Positions 1 to 9,326 of a DNA stretch of 64,000 bases are shown in pieces (position 1 is the stretch's first letter; the number at the start of each line of letters is the position of its first letter). The DNA is from Pirellulales bacterium. GTDB taxonomy: Bacteria > Planctomycetota > Planctomycetia > Pirellulales > JACPPG01. Under the pieces are notes generated by a model. The model did no database searches and was not told the origin of the DNA. It worked only from the letters and a program-made list of their open reading frames with translations. The DNA lies in contig DASYDW010000100.1 of NCBI GenBank assembly GCA_036499395.1, positions 112,558-176,557 on the forward strand. Reading direction: 5' to 3'. A program made the position numbers and the translations under genes.

Positions 1-52
1 TCGCCACGGGCTGGAAGATTTAAACGGTTTGCGGATTTCTACAGCAAGTCGC

Positions 53-1345
53 TCACGGAGGGGAGACGGGCTCGCCGCCGGCGCGGGTCGACAGGGCCTG
101 GTAGACGCCGATGATCGGCGCTTGTGCACTAGAGGCTACCGTCAGTACCTGGTTGAAGTTCGGATAGTTACCCGAGGTAACTGTCTGCACTGGCTGTGTC
201 GAACCGCTGGGCGACCCGAGAGGGAAATACCCCTTACCACCGTTGGCGCAATCGATTCCTGCCTGAATGTAGCGAACGCTGCCGTCGGCCATCAGGAAGT
301 TGCCACCGCCGGTATGCGAGGCACGAAAGCCGCTCATGTGATGACCGCTTTGCGCGGTGCTGTTCACGCTGCTATTACAGGCACTGGGGTTCTTGGACAG
401 GATCAGGCCGAGGCCCGAAGTGCCGCCAAGGCGGGCGTACGTCTGTAACACGGGGTTATAATTCAAGGGAAAAACGGTCGTGCCGAACGGTCCGCCGGTG
501 TAGAACGGTTTACCCGCGGCTAACTGGAAAGCATCCACGTTGGGTTCGCCGGCGATCCAACACCAGATCGGCTGATACGTTTGACCGGTACTGTCGGTAA
601 GCACGCCGCTATTCCAATCCTTACCGAGCTGCCACTTGGGACCTTGCGCCCCTTCCCCCATCATGAACGTGTTGCTCAATCCATCAGTAATGGATTGAGC
701 GGTGTTCATCATGTCGAACATGAACATGCCGCGCTCCCAGCCAGGGACCATGGCGCCACTATCGCAAAAAGCATCGCTGATTCCGGAGCAAAGAATGTAA
801 TCGAGTGCGCCGAAGAGCCCGTTCATCTGCGGCTGCGACAACCCTCCCGCAGTGCCGCCTACGGGCGACGGAACGGGGTAGGTGGGGGTAATAAGGGTCG
901 AGCCGGAATCGAGCGCCCCGAGGTAGATCGGATTGTCTTTGTCGTCCGACGGGCAGACGAACGTGTTGATCACCTGGTTCATGATCACCTGGGGTTGTTT
1001 CGTCCACTGAGCCGAGGCGTTATACATCGCGGCGGTGCCGCCGGCCTCGAAGTACGGTAGCAGCATCGTGCAGGGGCTGGCGAACGCGTTGCCCAAATCG
1101 CCGGCAGAGGTCCCTATAAGGCCGCCGGGGACGAAGACCCCCATGGCGCTCAGGTAGTTCTGATGGGCCAGACCGAACTGCTTGAGGTTGTTCGAGCACT
1201 GCGCCTTACGCGCGGCCTCGCGTGCGGCCTGCACTGCCGGCAGCAGCAAGCCAATTAATATGCCGATGATGGCGATAACGACCAGCAGCTCGACGAGCGT
1301 AAAGCCGGTTCGCCGGCCGGGGTCCAAAGCACGCCTGGGGTCCAT
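53..1345 (-). CDS. DUF1559 domain protein with prepilin-type N-terminus
   Basis: Exported, pilin-like planctomycete family protein of about 430 residues. The N-terminus carries the type IV prepilin cleavage/methylation motif GFTLVE at residues 14-19, followed by a hydrophobic helix ([18 protein letters not shown]) and the AAREAAR run typical of the family. Near residue 344 the family's H-x9-DG signature is present ([12 protein letters not shown]). I chose the ATG at 1345 rather than the upstream in-frame extension to 1597 because AGGGAG lies about 8 nt before it and the prepilin leader then sits at the very N-terminus. Family members are numerous in planctomycete genomes; the precise role (pseudopilin or surface protein) is unknown. 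No partner genes for a pilus are next to it. Confidence 0.93.
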   Translation of the reverse strand: MDPRRALDPGRRTGFTLVELLVVIAIIGILIGLLLPAVQAAREAARKAQCSNNLKQFGLAHQNYLSAMGVFVPGGLIGTSAGDLGNAFASPCTMLLPYFEAGGTAAMYNASAQWTKQPQVIMNQVINTFVCPSDDKDNPIYLGALDSGSTLITPTYPVPSPVGGTAGGLSQPQMNGLFGALDYILCSGISDAFCDSGAMVPGWERGMFMFDMMNTAQSITDGLSNTFMMGEGAQGPKWQLGKDWNSGVLTDSTGQTYQPIWCWIAGEPNVDAFQLAAGKPFYTGGPFGTTVFPLNYNPVLQTYARLGGTSGLGLILSKNPSACNSSVNSTAQSGHHMSGFRASHTGGGNFLMADGSVRYIQAGIDCANGGKGYFPLGSPSGSTQPVQTVTSGNYPNFNQVLTVASSAQAPIIGVYQALSTRAGGEPVSPP

Positions 1346-2084
1346 AGCAAAGGTCTCCCTGACAATAGATGATAGCGAAGATGAGATGAGCGACGGCCGA
1401 GGGGCCGACCTCGATTCCTTGAGTCTACGCGTTTTCCGAATAGTTGAAAATACGCAGCCTGAGTCACAGCTGCGTGACACGGTGTTCCATCCGCGCCTCT
1501 GTTCGGAATGCAGCCCCCTGCTCCCGACTGGGCCCGTTTCGAGTAGCCCATCTTCCACTGGCCCCGGCTCTGACCGTTTCCCGCCCGAACGCGCCACGCC
1601 TCACCTACTGAGCAAATCGTAAAACCGTCCCAGCCGGTGACGGCAACCTGACGCTGCCGCGCCAGCTAACGAACGATTTGCGCCGGGCCCCCGCCCCTTA
1701 AGAATATCGTAGCCGATCATAGCCGTACATGCGGGGAATGCAAGATAGTTTGTTGCCGTTTCACGGCCTTCTCCAGCATGATCCGCAGTACCCCACTCCC
1801 GCTATGCCGCAGCGCCGAATCGTGGCCGGACGTGAGAGGTATCGCACAGTAGTACGGGAAGGAGTGAAGTGCGGATTTCCCCGGGAAATCAAGGAATTTC
1901 GGTAACGTTCCCAGATACGAGACTCGACTCTGTAAAAACGCCGTCGCGACGCGTCACTCATTAGTTAGCGAAGCAAAGTAACGTCGTGCGCGATCGAGGC
2001 GCGATGCCGCGCGAAACGACGTAGACAGAACCGCTGGGAAGCTAACGAATGAGATTTCCCTGAAATTTGGCGCCAGGCACTGCT
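1346..2084. other. Intergenic region, about 740 bp, no supported gene
   Basis: Short minus-strand reading frames here (about 66 residues) lack recognisable protein character and are not called. A possible minus-strand promoter for the DUF1559 gene is TTTTCA (1445-1450), 17 bp, TAGACT (1422-1427). I see no tRNA or strong terminator. Confidence 0.5.
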
Positions 2085-4355
2085 CTATTCGACGGTCAGC
2101 CGCAGCGATGCGGTCGAATCGCTGGCCGTCGCGGCGATTGTAAGCGGGACCAGCCATGTAACACGGCCGGCCTTGCAGACCCCCTCTGCGCCGTCCCGGC
2201 AGTAGTAGTAATCGAGCGTGGCTTCGATCGTCTCCTCTCCCTCAGATTTGGCCAGCGGAAGCTCGATCTGGAACTCGGCGGCCGGAGGATCCACCTTTGT
2301 GCTTCGACCCAAAGCCGCGCGGTCGACAGGGCCCGTGGATGCCGGGGAGGTGAGCTTGTAACGCATCGGCGCGATCGGATTGATCTTATAACCGGCGGGT
2401 AGCTTTAACGCCGCTTTGAGCCATACCAGTCCGTCGGCCGGTTTCAGCGAAATGGGATCGATGCGAACTTCTTGGCCACGCGAGGCGGGTGTAACTGTTG
2501 CGGCCGTCGCGGGACGTGGCGGGCTAAGGCCGCGAATCTCGAACGTGGCGACCCGATCATTATCCCCCAGGTCGACGGTGCGAATGAGGTGGTTATTCGT
2601 GTCGGCCACGTAAAGCTTGTTGCCGGCCACCGAAAGTCCGGCGGGCTCGTCGAACGAGGCCGGGTCGTCCTCGTGACCCGGCTTGCCCGTCCCCACGATT
2701 GTGCGGACTGACTTCTTGGCCAGATTCACGGCCTTGATCTTGTTGTTGTAGGTATCAGCGATGTACAGCGTGCCGTCGTTCAAAGCGATGCCCAGCGGAT
2801 GCTGCAGGCGCACCGTGCGGCCCGACCCGTCGTGATCGCCGAACGCGAACAACCGCCCGGCCGGCAAGTCCGCGGTGCCAATCACCGTGCGAACGCGCTT
2901 GCTGGGATCAAAGGGAACGGCGCGCAGCGAACTCCCTTCGCTATCCGCGACGTACAGCCACTGCTTGTCGGCCGCCAGTCCGCTGGGTTGTGCAAACGAC
3001 GCATAGCCGGCTTCATAAGGTTCGCTGGGGACGAGCGGGCCGTCGACGATATCCTCGCGACTGTTGCCGGCGTATATGCTGATTTCACTCTCGTCGAGCG
3101 GCATCTTCCAGATCTGGTGCGGGCCCGCCATCGCGATGTACAGGTCGTCGCCATGGATCTGCAAGTCCCAGGGGCTGTTCAATTCCGTCGTACGCGGTGG
3201 GCCGGCGAAGCGCGCAGGAAGCGCTTGCTCTGCTGCGGCGGCGGGGTTGGCGACCATGCCCGGCCACGCCTGCGCCTGGTGGCCGTCGCCGGCGATGGTC
3301 GTGACGCGCCGTTTGACGAGATCGACCTTTCGCAGCATGTGGTTTTCGGTATCCGCGACGTAGAGCGTATCGCCGTTGAGGGCCATCCCCTGAGGGTGAT
3401 TAAACGTGGCGGCCGAGAATTCTCCGTCGGTAGTGCCGAGGGCTCCACTGCCGATAACGTCGACCAGGGCCCCCTCGAAGTCGGCAATGACGATGCGATT
3501 GTGGTTGCTATCGGCGATAAACAGGCGCTCGCCAGGTTCGTCCGCTAGTACTTTGCCCGGAAAGCGTAGTGGGGTGTCCGCCGCGCCCTCGGCCGCGAGG
3601 TCGAAGCGGAGCGGCGTTTCGTCGAGCGTCCCCTTTTTGCGGTAATAGGGGATGGCTTGTTTCAGCAGCGTGGCGAATTCGTTGGCCTTGAACTCGCCGC
3701 TGCGGCCGTAAACGGCTTTGCCCTCGGGATCGATGAGGATGGCAGTTGGCCAGCTACGAATGCCGAAGCGGTCCCAAATCGCGTGCTTGGCATCGTTGAC
3801 GACGGGATGTTTGATTTCGTAGCGCAGCACCGCCTCGGTGATGTTCTTTGAATCTTCCTCGTTTTCGAACTTGGCGGAATGAACGCCGATCACGACCAGC
3901 TCGTTGGGGAACGACTCTTCGAGTTTTTTCAATTCCGGCAAGATATGCATGCAGTTGATGCAGCAGTAAGTCCAGAAATCCAGCAGCACGAATTTGCCGC
4001 GCAGGTCCTTCAACTCAAGCGGTCCGGCCGTGTTGATCCAGTCGACGCCGCCGCTGAGGTCCGGCACGGCCATGCGGCGCGGAAACGGATTGCCGTCATT
4101 CGACGCCGGGGCAGCTTCAGGCTGATCCTGGTTGGCGCTGATCGCCGTGAGCGCGACCAGAGCGCCCGTGGGTGGCGCGGCGGCCACGGACGGCAGCCCG
4201 AGCATCGCGGATGGTACTCCTGAAAATCTGTCGACGAACACGATTGACAGCGTCAGCATCCCTAAGAGGAGTAATCGCACGCGAATGCTAGCGACAGCGT
4301 CCGAGGAGTCGGGCACGCTGCATTTCAGAGCTCGATAGGCCATCGTTGAGTCCAT
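2085..4355 (-). CDS. Thioredoxin-like domain fused to NHL repeats (NHLRC2-like)
   Basis: 756 residues. A hydrophobic segment near residues 26-42 suggests export or membrane anchoring. A thioredoxin-fold domain follows (about residues 100-235) with the redox motif at WTYCCINC, Cys132 and Cys135 forming CxxC and an extra Cys131 before it. Residues about 260-620 contain repeated NHL-type beta-propeller strands (LYVADTENH, LYIADTYNN, LYVADTNNH). The C-terminal 100 residues form a separate domain ending in a Cys-containing stretch (YYYCRDGAEGVC). This order, thioredoxin then NHL propeller, is that of NHLRC2-like proteins. Substrate unknown. The start at 4355 is tentative: an internal ATG at 4343 is equally possible and neither has a strong ribosome site. 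Probably monocistronic. Confidence 0.88.
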   Translation of the reverse strand: MDSTMAYRALKCSVPDSSDAVASIRVRLLLLGMLTLSIVFVDRFSGVPSAMLGLPSVAAAPPTGALVALTAISANQDQPEAAPASNDGNPFPRRMAVPDLSGGVDWINTAGPLELKDLRGKFVLLDFWTYCCINCMHILPELKKLEESFPNELVVIGVHSAKFENEEDSKNITEAVLRYEIKHPVVNDAKHAIWDRFGIRSWPTAILIDPEGKAVYGRSGEFKANEFATLLKQAIPYYRKKGTLDETPLRFDLAAEGAADTPLRFPGKVLADEPGERLFIADSNHNRIVIADFEGALVDVIGSGALGTTDGEFSAATFNHPQGMALNGDTLYVADTENHMLRKVDLVKRRVTTIAGDGHQAQAWPGMVANPAAAAEQALPARFAGPPRTTELNSPWDLQIHGDDLYIAMAGPHQIWKMPLDESEISIYAGNSREDIVDGPLVPSEPYEAGYASFAQPSGLAADKQWLYVADSEGSSLRAVPFDPSKRVRTVIGTADLPAGRLFAFGDHDGSGRTVRLQHPLGIALNDGTLYIADTYNNKIKAVNLAKKSVRTIVGTGKPGHEDDPASFDEPAGLSVAGNKLYVADTNNHLIRTVDLGDNDRVATFEIRGLSPPRPATAATVTPASRGQEVRIDPISLKPADGLVWLKAALKLPAGYKINPIAPMRYKLTSPASTGPVDRAALGRSTKVDPPAAEFQIELPLAKSEGEETIEATLDYYYCRDGAEGVCKAGRVTWLVPLTIAATASDSTASLRLTVE

Positions 4356-4902
4356 TCAAAAGTTCGGACTGATTTCAGATGCCCATCGTACGTTACGCGC
4401 TCCGCGCGGCCTAGCAACGATCGACAGGCGTTTAGCGTCGCGCGGGTTTAAGAAGCGCAGAACCTCTTCGTTGCCGATCGCGGCAAATGTCCAGCAGGCA
4501 GCGGCGGGACGGGATTTCGCTCGCTCCCCGACCCTGTAACACCAGGCATTTTGCGATCTGCCAAGAAGGGGGATGCGGTGGGATTTCTCGTCGCGGCGGG
4601 AATCTCTGGCACTTTTGGAACCAGGCGCGGGCCCCTATCTACGGCATTTCAGGCACCTACGGTCGATTGGAGATGGTTCCTACAGTGGGGCAGGGGCAAT
4701 GGCCGAAAATGATTTATTTGTCCTGCTTGGAAGGCGTTTGGCACGCGTATCTCTTTTGATAGAAAGAAGTTGACACTTTCGTAACAGGGTCGTAGAGTTC
4801 CCACGAAGATCGAATGATACGCGGCCAACATCGAGCCGACGTCGCGATCCAGAGCCGCGTGTCGCGGCCCTCGCGCCGTGGCAACGGCCGCCTGCGATTC
4901 CT
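4356..4902. other. Divergent intergenic region, about 550 bp
   Basis: Separates the minus-strand thioredoxin-NHL gene from the plus-strand DUF1573 gene. It contains a good plus-strand promoter (listed separately at 4770-4798). Reading frames of 60-95 residues in this stretch look like shadows with no domain character. Confidence 0.5.
4770..4798 (+). promoter_or_regulatory. Predicted sigma-70-type promoter of the DUF1573 gene
   Basis: A perfect -35 box TTGACA (4770-4775), 17-bp spacer, and -10 box TAGAGT (4793-4798, 4 of 6 to consensus). Transcription would begin near 4805, leaving roughly a 110-nt leader before the ATG at 4915. Seen in sequence; activity is inferred. Confidence 0.6.
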
Positions 4903-4914
4903 GTGAGGAAATGT

Positions 4915-5949
4915 ATGTCTTGCGTTCGTCTGCAATGTTTGGGGTTGCTGGTGATGCTGGCGCTCAACGGCTTGGCTCAAGGCCAAGATTGGGCGCGCAA
5001 GATGTTCGAAACGACCAGTCACGACTTCGGGAACGTCGCGCGGGGCGCGCGGGTTGAGTACAACTTCAAATTTCACAACCCGTACAAAGAAGACGCGCAC
5101 ATCATCGACGTGCGATCGAGTTGCGGCTGCACGACGCCGCGCGTGTTGAACGACACGTTGAAGACGTACGACGAGACCGCGGTCGTCGCCGCCTTCAATA
5201 CCCGAAGTTTTCTCGGCCAGCGTAGCGCCACGTTGACCGTGGTATTCGATAAGCCCTACTACGCCGAAGTGCAGTTGCAGGTCGCAGGCTATATTCGTCG
5301 CGACATCGTGATTCACCCGGGCGAAGTCGATCTAGGAACCGTCGACCAGGGAACACCTGTCGAGAAACAGATCTCGATTGCGTACGCGGGACGTGGTGAT
5401 TGGCAAATTACCGACGTGAAGTCGCAAAGCCCTTACGTCGACGCGCAGATCTTCGAAACTCGTCGCGACTCGGGACAGGTGACTTACGACCTGAAAGTTC
5501 AATTGCGGCCTGACGCCCCGGCCGGCACGATCAGCGAGCAACTGGTGCTGTTAACCAACGACCAACGCTCGCCCGAAGTGCCTTTGGACGTCGAAGGGCG
5601 CGTTGTCGCGGATCTGACCGTAAGCCCGGCCTCGGTGCTGATGGGAGTGCTGGAGCCTGGTCAAAAGGCGACCAAGCAATTGGTTATCAAGGCCAAGAAA
5701 CCGTTCCGGATCACGGGCATCTATTGCGACGACGAGAGCTTCGAGATCAAGGCTCCGAACGTCGCTAAGCCCTTGCACGTGGTGCCGATCACTTTCCTGG
5801 CCGGCGATAAGACGGGCAAGATCGCGCAGAAGATCCGCGTGACGACCGACCTGGGTGAAGATGTGGTGGCTGAGTTCTCGGCCTATGCCCAAGTGGTTTC
5901 ACCCGAGCGCCCGCTTGAGCGGACGACTTCGTCGCCTAACGCCGAGTAA
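4915..5949 (+). CDS. DUF1573 domain exported protein
   Basis: 344 residues. The N-terminus is a signal peptide (hydrophobic LGLLVMLALNGLAQ followed by GQD). Immediately after comes the DUF1573 Ig-like domain, with the segment SHDFGNVARGARVEYNF and the conserved Cys motif SSCGCTTP near residue 80. Two or three further beta-sandwich repeats follow (HPGEVDLGTVDQG, SPASVLMGVLEPGQ), typical of periplasmic or surface immunoglobulin-like proteins. ATG 4915 is preferred over the GTG at 4903 because a GAGGAA ribosome site lies just upstream of it. Function of the family is not established; DUF1573 domains are common in planctomycete and Bacteroidetes exported proteins. Confidence 0.9.
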   Translation: MSCVRLQCLGLLVMLALNGLAQGQDWARKMFETTSHDFGNVARGARVEYNFKFHNPYKEDAHIIDVRSSCGCTTPRVLNDTLKTYDETAVVAAFNTRSFLGQRSATLTVVFDKPYYAEVQLQVAGYIRRDIVIHPGEVDLGTVDQGTPVEKQISIAYAGRGDWQITDVKSQSPYVDAQIFETRRDSGQVTYDLKVQLRPDAPAGTISEQLVLLTNDQRSPEVPLDVEGRVVADLTVSPASVLMGVLEPGQKATKQLVIKAKKPFRITGIYCDDESFEIKAPNVAKPLHVVPITFLAGDKTGKIAQKIRVTTDLGEDVVAEFSAYAQVVSPERPLERTTSSPNAE

Positions 5950-6010
5950 CGTGGCGTGTCAATCGTCGGTGTGCTTCCGTGGGCCGAACGCGATTGCACG
6001 CGGCATTTGA

Positions 6011-6220
6011 TCAGCGACGGTTCTCAAGAACGGGCTTTAGCAGGCTATCGACACTGAGCACCTGTGGCTCGGCACCGGCCGCCTGAGCGGGGCAACTGGC
6101 ACATGTGCCGCAGCCGCCGCGACGTTTGCTCATGACAACGCCCCAGGCCCGGCGCAGCAGGTAACCCGCAGCCAGTGCCACGATGGCGAGCGTCACGATT
6201 TCGTCGGTGCTGAGTTGCAT
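6011..6220 (-). CDS. FeoB-associated Cys-rich small membrane protein
   Basis: About 69 residues: one hydrophobic helix (IVTLAIVALAAGYLL) then a basic stretch and a Cys cluster GCGTCASCP, the hallmark of the small FeoB-associated Cys-rich membrane proteins. It begins 10 nt after the feoB stop and is the last gene of the feo operon. A TTG at 6226 is an alternative start, but the ATG at 6220 is preferred. The role is probably accessory to ferrous iron transport, possibly taking the place of FeoC; the Cys residues could bind iron or sense redox state. That role is inferred from position and motif. Confidence 0.85.
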   Translation of the reverse strand: MQLSTDEIVTLAIVALAAGYLLRRAWGVVMSKRRGGCGTCASCPAQAAGAEPQVLSVDSLLKPVLENRR

Positions 6221-6230
6221 GTGCAATGCT

Positions 6231-8474
6231 CTACGAGATCGCCATTCCTACCTGATAAGTAACCAGGGCCGCGACGTACGCCAGCGCCGTCATGTAGCCG
6301 AAGGTGAACGTTGGCCACCACCAACTGTTCGTCTCGCGTTTGATCACGACCAGCGTTGCCGCGCACTGCGCACAGAGCGCGAAAAAGACCATCAGCGATA
6401 ACGCTACCGGGATGTTGTAGACCTTTTGGTCCGTGCCGTCCCAGGTCGCCTGGCGCAGGGCGTTGTCCAGACCGGCCTCGTTGGTATTGTCGACGTCGAT
6501 CTCGCCTAAATTGTAAATGATCCCGAGCGTCGCTACGACGACCTCGCGGGCCGGAAACGACGCAATCGCGGCGCAGCCGATGCGCCAATCCCAACCCAGC
6601 GGGCGGACGGCCGGCTCGATCAAGTGTCCGAGCCGCCCAAGGATGCTCTGCTGTTGATAGTCGCCGGCAATTTGGTGGTCGAGGTCGGCCAATTGTTCTT
6701 CGATAGGAGCTCGTTGCGGATCGTCGTCTGGCAGCGCGGCCGCCTGTTCCTCGAGCCGCGATCGCTGCTCGGCATAGGGAGCCGCGACGGACGCGTCGTG
6801 CGGATAGTAGAGGCTGGCCCACACCACGACTGCCACCGCCACGATCAGGGTTCCGGCGCGCCGTACGAACGACCAGCCTCGCTCGAGTATGCGATGCATC
6901 ACGATCGAAAACGCAGGCACTTTGTAGCTGGGTAATTCCATCACGAATGGGGGCGTCGGCCCGCGTAGCAGCGTCTTTTTGAGGACCAGCGCCACCAGGG
7001 TCGCCGTGACGATACCGATCAGGTACATCGCGGCCAGCGTCAGCCCTTTTAGATTCAGCAGGCCGCCCAAGAATCCGCGATCCGGGATGAACACCGCGAT
7101 CAGCAGGGCATAAACAGGCAAGCGGGCGCTGCAACTCATAAGCGGTGCAATCAGGATTGTGGTCAGCCGATCGCGGCGATCCTCGATCGTTCGCGTTGCC
7201 ATGATGCCGGGGATCGCGCAGGCGAATGACGACAACAGCGGGATGAAGGATTTCCCGCTCAGACCGACGCGTACCATCAGCTTGTCCATCAGGTACGCGG
7301 CGCGGGCCATGTAACCGCAATCTTCCAACAGCGCAATGAAGAAAAACAAAATGAAGATTTGCGGCAGGAATGCCAGGACGCCACCAACGCCGCCGATCAA
7401 GCCATCGACGACCAGGCTGCGGAGCGCGCTGTCTGGTATTTGCTCTTCGGCAAATTGTGCGACTTTTGCGACACCTTCGTCGATCAGATTTTGTGCGGGC
7501 TCGGCCCAGGAAAACACGGCCTGAAAGACAATGACCATCGTTAGCGCGAAGATGGCCGTTCCCCACAGGCGGTGCGTCAGGATGCGATCCAGCCGGTCGC
7601 TGAACGTGACGGGCCGAACCTGCGGCCGGGTCACAATGTCAGCCAGCTTTTCGTGGATCCAGCCGTACCGTGAAACCGCTTCGATCGCCGGAACCTGGCA
7701 ACCGACAGCGGACAGCCGCTGGCGCGCCTCGTCGATCGCGCCATGCAAACCAGGGTCGTGTCCCGCGACGATGATGTCTTGCAAATAGCCCGTGGTATCC
7801 AGCAGTAACCTTTCAACAAGATACCGCGGGGGCGGCGCCTTTCCGTTGCCTGCCGCGGGCGAGCCGGGTGCCGCGCCCAGTCGCTGGCAGAGTAAGGCGA
7901 CCTCTTGCTGAAAGGCGGCAGGGAATGGACTCGATCGCGGCGCGACCGGTTGCCCGGCCAGCTTGGCAAGAGCCGCTTTGACTTCGTCGATGCCGCGCTT
8001 GCGATTGGCCTGGATCGGGACCACGGGGACGCCGAGGTTTTTCGAAAGTCGTTCGACGTCGATCGTAACGCCGCGCGTTCGGGCGACGTCCATCATGTTC
8101 AGTGCTACGACCGTCGGCAGCCCCAGTTCCAGGGCCTGGCTGACGACATACAAATTGCGCTGCAAGTTGCTGGCGTCGACGATGCACAACACCACATCGG
8201 GTCGCGGTGCGTCGTCGCGCCGGCCGAGGAGGACGTCCACGGCCACCATCTCGTCCGGAGATCGTGGCGCCAGGCTATAGGTTCCGGGCAGGTCGATTAG
8301 TGTGAACTGATGCGCGCCGTACGTGAGGTGGCCGATTTTCTTTTCGACCGTTACGCCCGGATAGTTGCCGACGCGCTGCCGCATGCCGGCCAGTGCGCTA
8401 AACAGAGTCGATTTACCGGTGTTGGGATTACCGATCAGCGCGACGCAAATTGTCGAGGAAGCACTAAGCGTCAT
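6231..8474 (-). CDS. feoB: Ferrous iron transport protein B
   Basis: About 747 residues, the usual FeoB size. It imports Fe(II) across the inner membrane. The N-terminal G-protein domain shows the P-loop GNPNTGKS at residues 15-22, G3 DLPGTYSL, and G4 NMMD. The C-terminal half has the multi-pass permease with the two gate-type regions (segments around FLPQIFILFFFIALLEDCGYMA and SFACAIPGIMATRTI, the latter containing the conserved Cys). ATG 8474 is chosen over an upstream TTG at 8486. It lies downstream of two feoA genes and upstream of the Cys-rich membrane gene, all on the minus strand, behind a Fur-type box, so iron repression is likely. Confidence 0.97.
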   Translation of the reverse strand: MTLSASSTICVALIGNPNTGKSTLFSALAGMRQRVGNYPGVTVEKKIGHLTYGAHQFTLIDLPGTYSLAPRSPDEMVAVDVLLGRRDDAPRPDVVLCIVDASNLQRNLYVVSQALELGLPTVVALNMMDVARTRGVTIDVERLSKNLGVPVVPIQANRKRGIDEVKAALAKLAGQPVAPRSSPFPAAFQQEVALLCQRLGAAPGSPAAGNGKAPPPRYLVERLLLDTTGYLQDIIVAGHDPGLHGAIDEARQRLSAVGCQVPAIEAVSRYGWIHEKLADIVTRPQVRPVTFSDRLDRILTHRLWGTAIFALTMVIVFQAVFSWAEPAQNLIDEGVAKVAQFAEEQIPDSALRSLVVDGLIGGVGGVLAFLPQIFILFFFIALLEDCGYMARAAYLMDKLMVRVGLSGKSFIPLLSSFACAIPGIMATRTIEDRRDRLTTILIAPLMSCSARLPVYALLIAVFIPDRGFLGGLLNLKGLTLAAMYLIGIVTATLVALVLKKTLLRGPTPPFVMELPSYKVPAFSIVMHRILERGWSFVRRAGTLIVAVAVVVWASLYYPHDASVAAPYAEQRSRLEEQAAALPDDDPQRAPIEEQLADLDHQIAGDYQQQSILGRLGHLIEPAVRPLGWDWRIGCAAIASFPAREVVVATLGIIYNLGEIDVDNTNEAGLDNALRQATWDGTDQKVYNIPVALSLMVFFALCAQCAATLVVIKRETNSWWWPTFTFGYMTALAYVAALVTYQVGMAIS

Positions 8475-8580
8475 GGCCGGTCGCAATCAAAGGCAGCGGG
8501 TGGGCAGGCATACGACGGTCGTCCGGCCCCTTTGCGTTAAGCCCGACCGGCTCGACAGAACGCCTTCGAAGACGTTCCTT

Positions 8581-8829
8581 TTACAAGGATTGAATCTCGA
8601 CGCGCTGAGCTTCGCTCTTTCGCACGCTCAAATGGTAGCCGCGGACGTCAAACTCGAGCGGATCGCCAAGCGGGGCGGTCCCAAGTAGCTCGACGTCGAC
8701 GCCCGGTGTGAGCCCCATCTCAAGCAGTCGCAGCGAGATTTCATCGCATCCCACCACGTTCAAAACGCGGCCGCGTCCGCCGACGGCCAAATCGGCCAGG
8801 CAGTTCGTTGCGGAATTGGAGCGGGTCAC
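8581..8829 (-). CDS. feoA: FeoA family protein (second in operon)
   Basis: About 82 residues forming an SH3-like FeoA domain: LADLAVGGRGRVLNVVG, then LRLLEMGLTPGVDVELLG and FDVRGYHLSVRKSEAQRVE. FeoA is a small cytosolic partner that supports FeoB activity. I place the start at the GTG at 8829, whose bases overlap the TGA of the preceding feoA (GTGA junction), with a GGGGG stretch about 7 nt upstream; a longer frame begins at 8883 inside the upstream gene and is less likely. The overlap implies translational coupling of the two FeoA proteins. Confidence 0.9.
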   Translation of the reverse strand: MTRSNSATNCLADLAVGGRGRVLNVVGCDEISLRLLEMGLTPGVDVELLGTAPLGDPLEFDVRGYHLSVRKSEAQRVEIQSL

Positions 8830-9062
8830 GCCAGAACCCCCGGCCGTACTAGCACGCGCAACAACTCGTCGGCCCGCAGGCACAGTCGCTGACCGTTGAC
8901 GCGTACAATGCAGGGTTGGCCTGCTTGCACCATTTGAACTTCGGCCCCTTGCCGCAACCCAATCTCATCCAAGCGATGGACCAGATCGCCGTGGCCGACC
9001 ACTGCGGTCACGGCACCTATTGACCCGATTTCGAGGCATTGCAAAGGAATGGAGTCGTTCAC
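8826..9062 (-). CDS. feoA: FeoA family protein (first in operon)
   Basis: 78 residues, FeoA-type SH3 fold: IGAVTAVVGHGDLVHRLDEIGLRQGAEVQMVQ and the final strand VNGQRLCLRADELLRVLV. It starts with GTG at 9062 and a GAGG ribosome site upstream, about 30 nt downstream of the Fur-type box. It differs enough from the following FeoA to be an old duplicate. Two FeoA copies ahead of FeoB may act as a heteromeric partner; this is inference. Confidence 0.9.
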   Translation of the reverse strand: MNDSIPLQCLEIGSIGAVTAVVGHGDLVHRLDEIGLRQGAEVQMVQAGQPCIVRVNGQRLCLRADELLRVLVRPGVLA

Positions 9063-9090
9063 GAAGAAGTCGCCTCAGCAGTTGCTGGTA

Positions 9091-9107
9091 TTGAGACTCA
9101 TTCTCAA
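9091..9107 (-). promoter_or_regulatory. Fur-type iron box before the feo operon
   Basis: The 17-bp near-palindrome TTGAGACTCATTCTCAA has perfect 6-bp arms, and its inner 15 bp match the 7-1-7 Fur pattern TGAGAAT-N-ATTCTCA with one mismatch. It lies between the predicted -10 and the first feoA start, so a bound repressor would block transcription. Location and symmetry are seen; Fur binding is inferred. Confidence 0.75.
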
Positions 9108-9116
9108 GTCCGGTGT

Positions 9117-9145
9117 ATTCTAAGAGAGGAAATCGGTACGAGCAA
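9117..9145 (-). promoter_or_regulatory. Predicted promoter of the feo operon
   Basis: Read on the minus strand: TTGCTC (9140-9145), a 17-bp spacer, and TAGAAT (9117-9122, 5 of 6 to consensus). The Fur-type box begins 9 bp downstream of the -10, overlapping the expected start of transcription. Confidence 0.55.
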
Positions 9146-9326
9146 GCTGGCGGCTGTAAAAAAACCGTCCCGATTGCGTAACATCGGAGAGTAAGCGCGG
9201 GCGTTCCGCCGCGGTTTGGCGGTAGCTTCAGCCGCGATTGCGAACGAATACTTGCTGTCGAGGGCCCTGCGGCAGTCAGAATCTTGCGGCCGGCCTGGTT
9301 TCCCCTGCAAGCGAGCCAAGTTATTC

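Noticed and set aside
53..1597. N-terminal extension of the DUF1559 protein to 1597
   Set aside because: The prepilin leader must be N-terminal, and ATG 1345 has a good ribosome site.
4738..4753. TGGCAC as a possible sigma-54 promoter
   Set aside because: The matching TTGC at the right spacing is missing.
4487..4759. A 90-residue plus-strand frame before the DUF1573 gene
   Set aside because: No ribosome site, no domain, and another overlapping frame of equal quality; likely noncoding.
6193..7566. A 457-residue reading frame overlapping feoB in another frame
   Set aside because: Its protein is Arg/Gly/Pro-rich without domains and covers a clear FeoB gene; it is a high-GC shadow frame.
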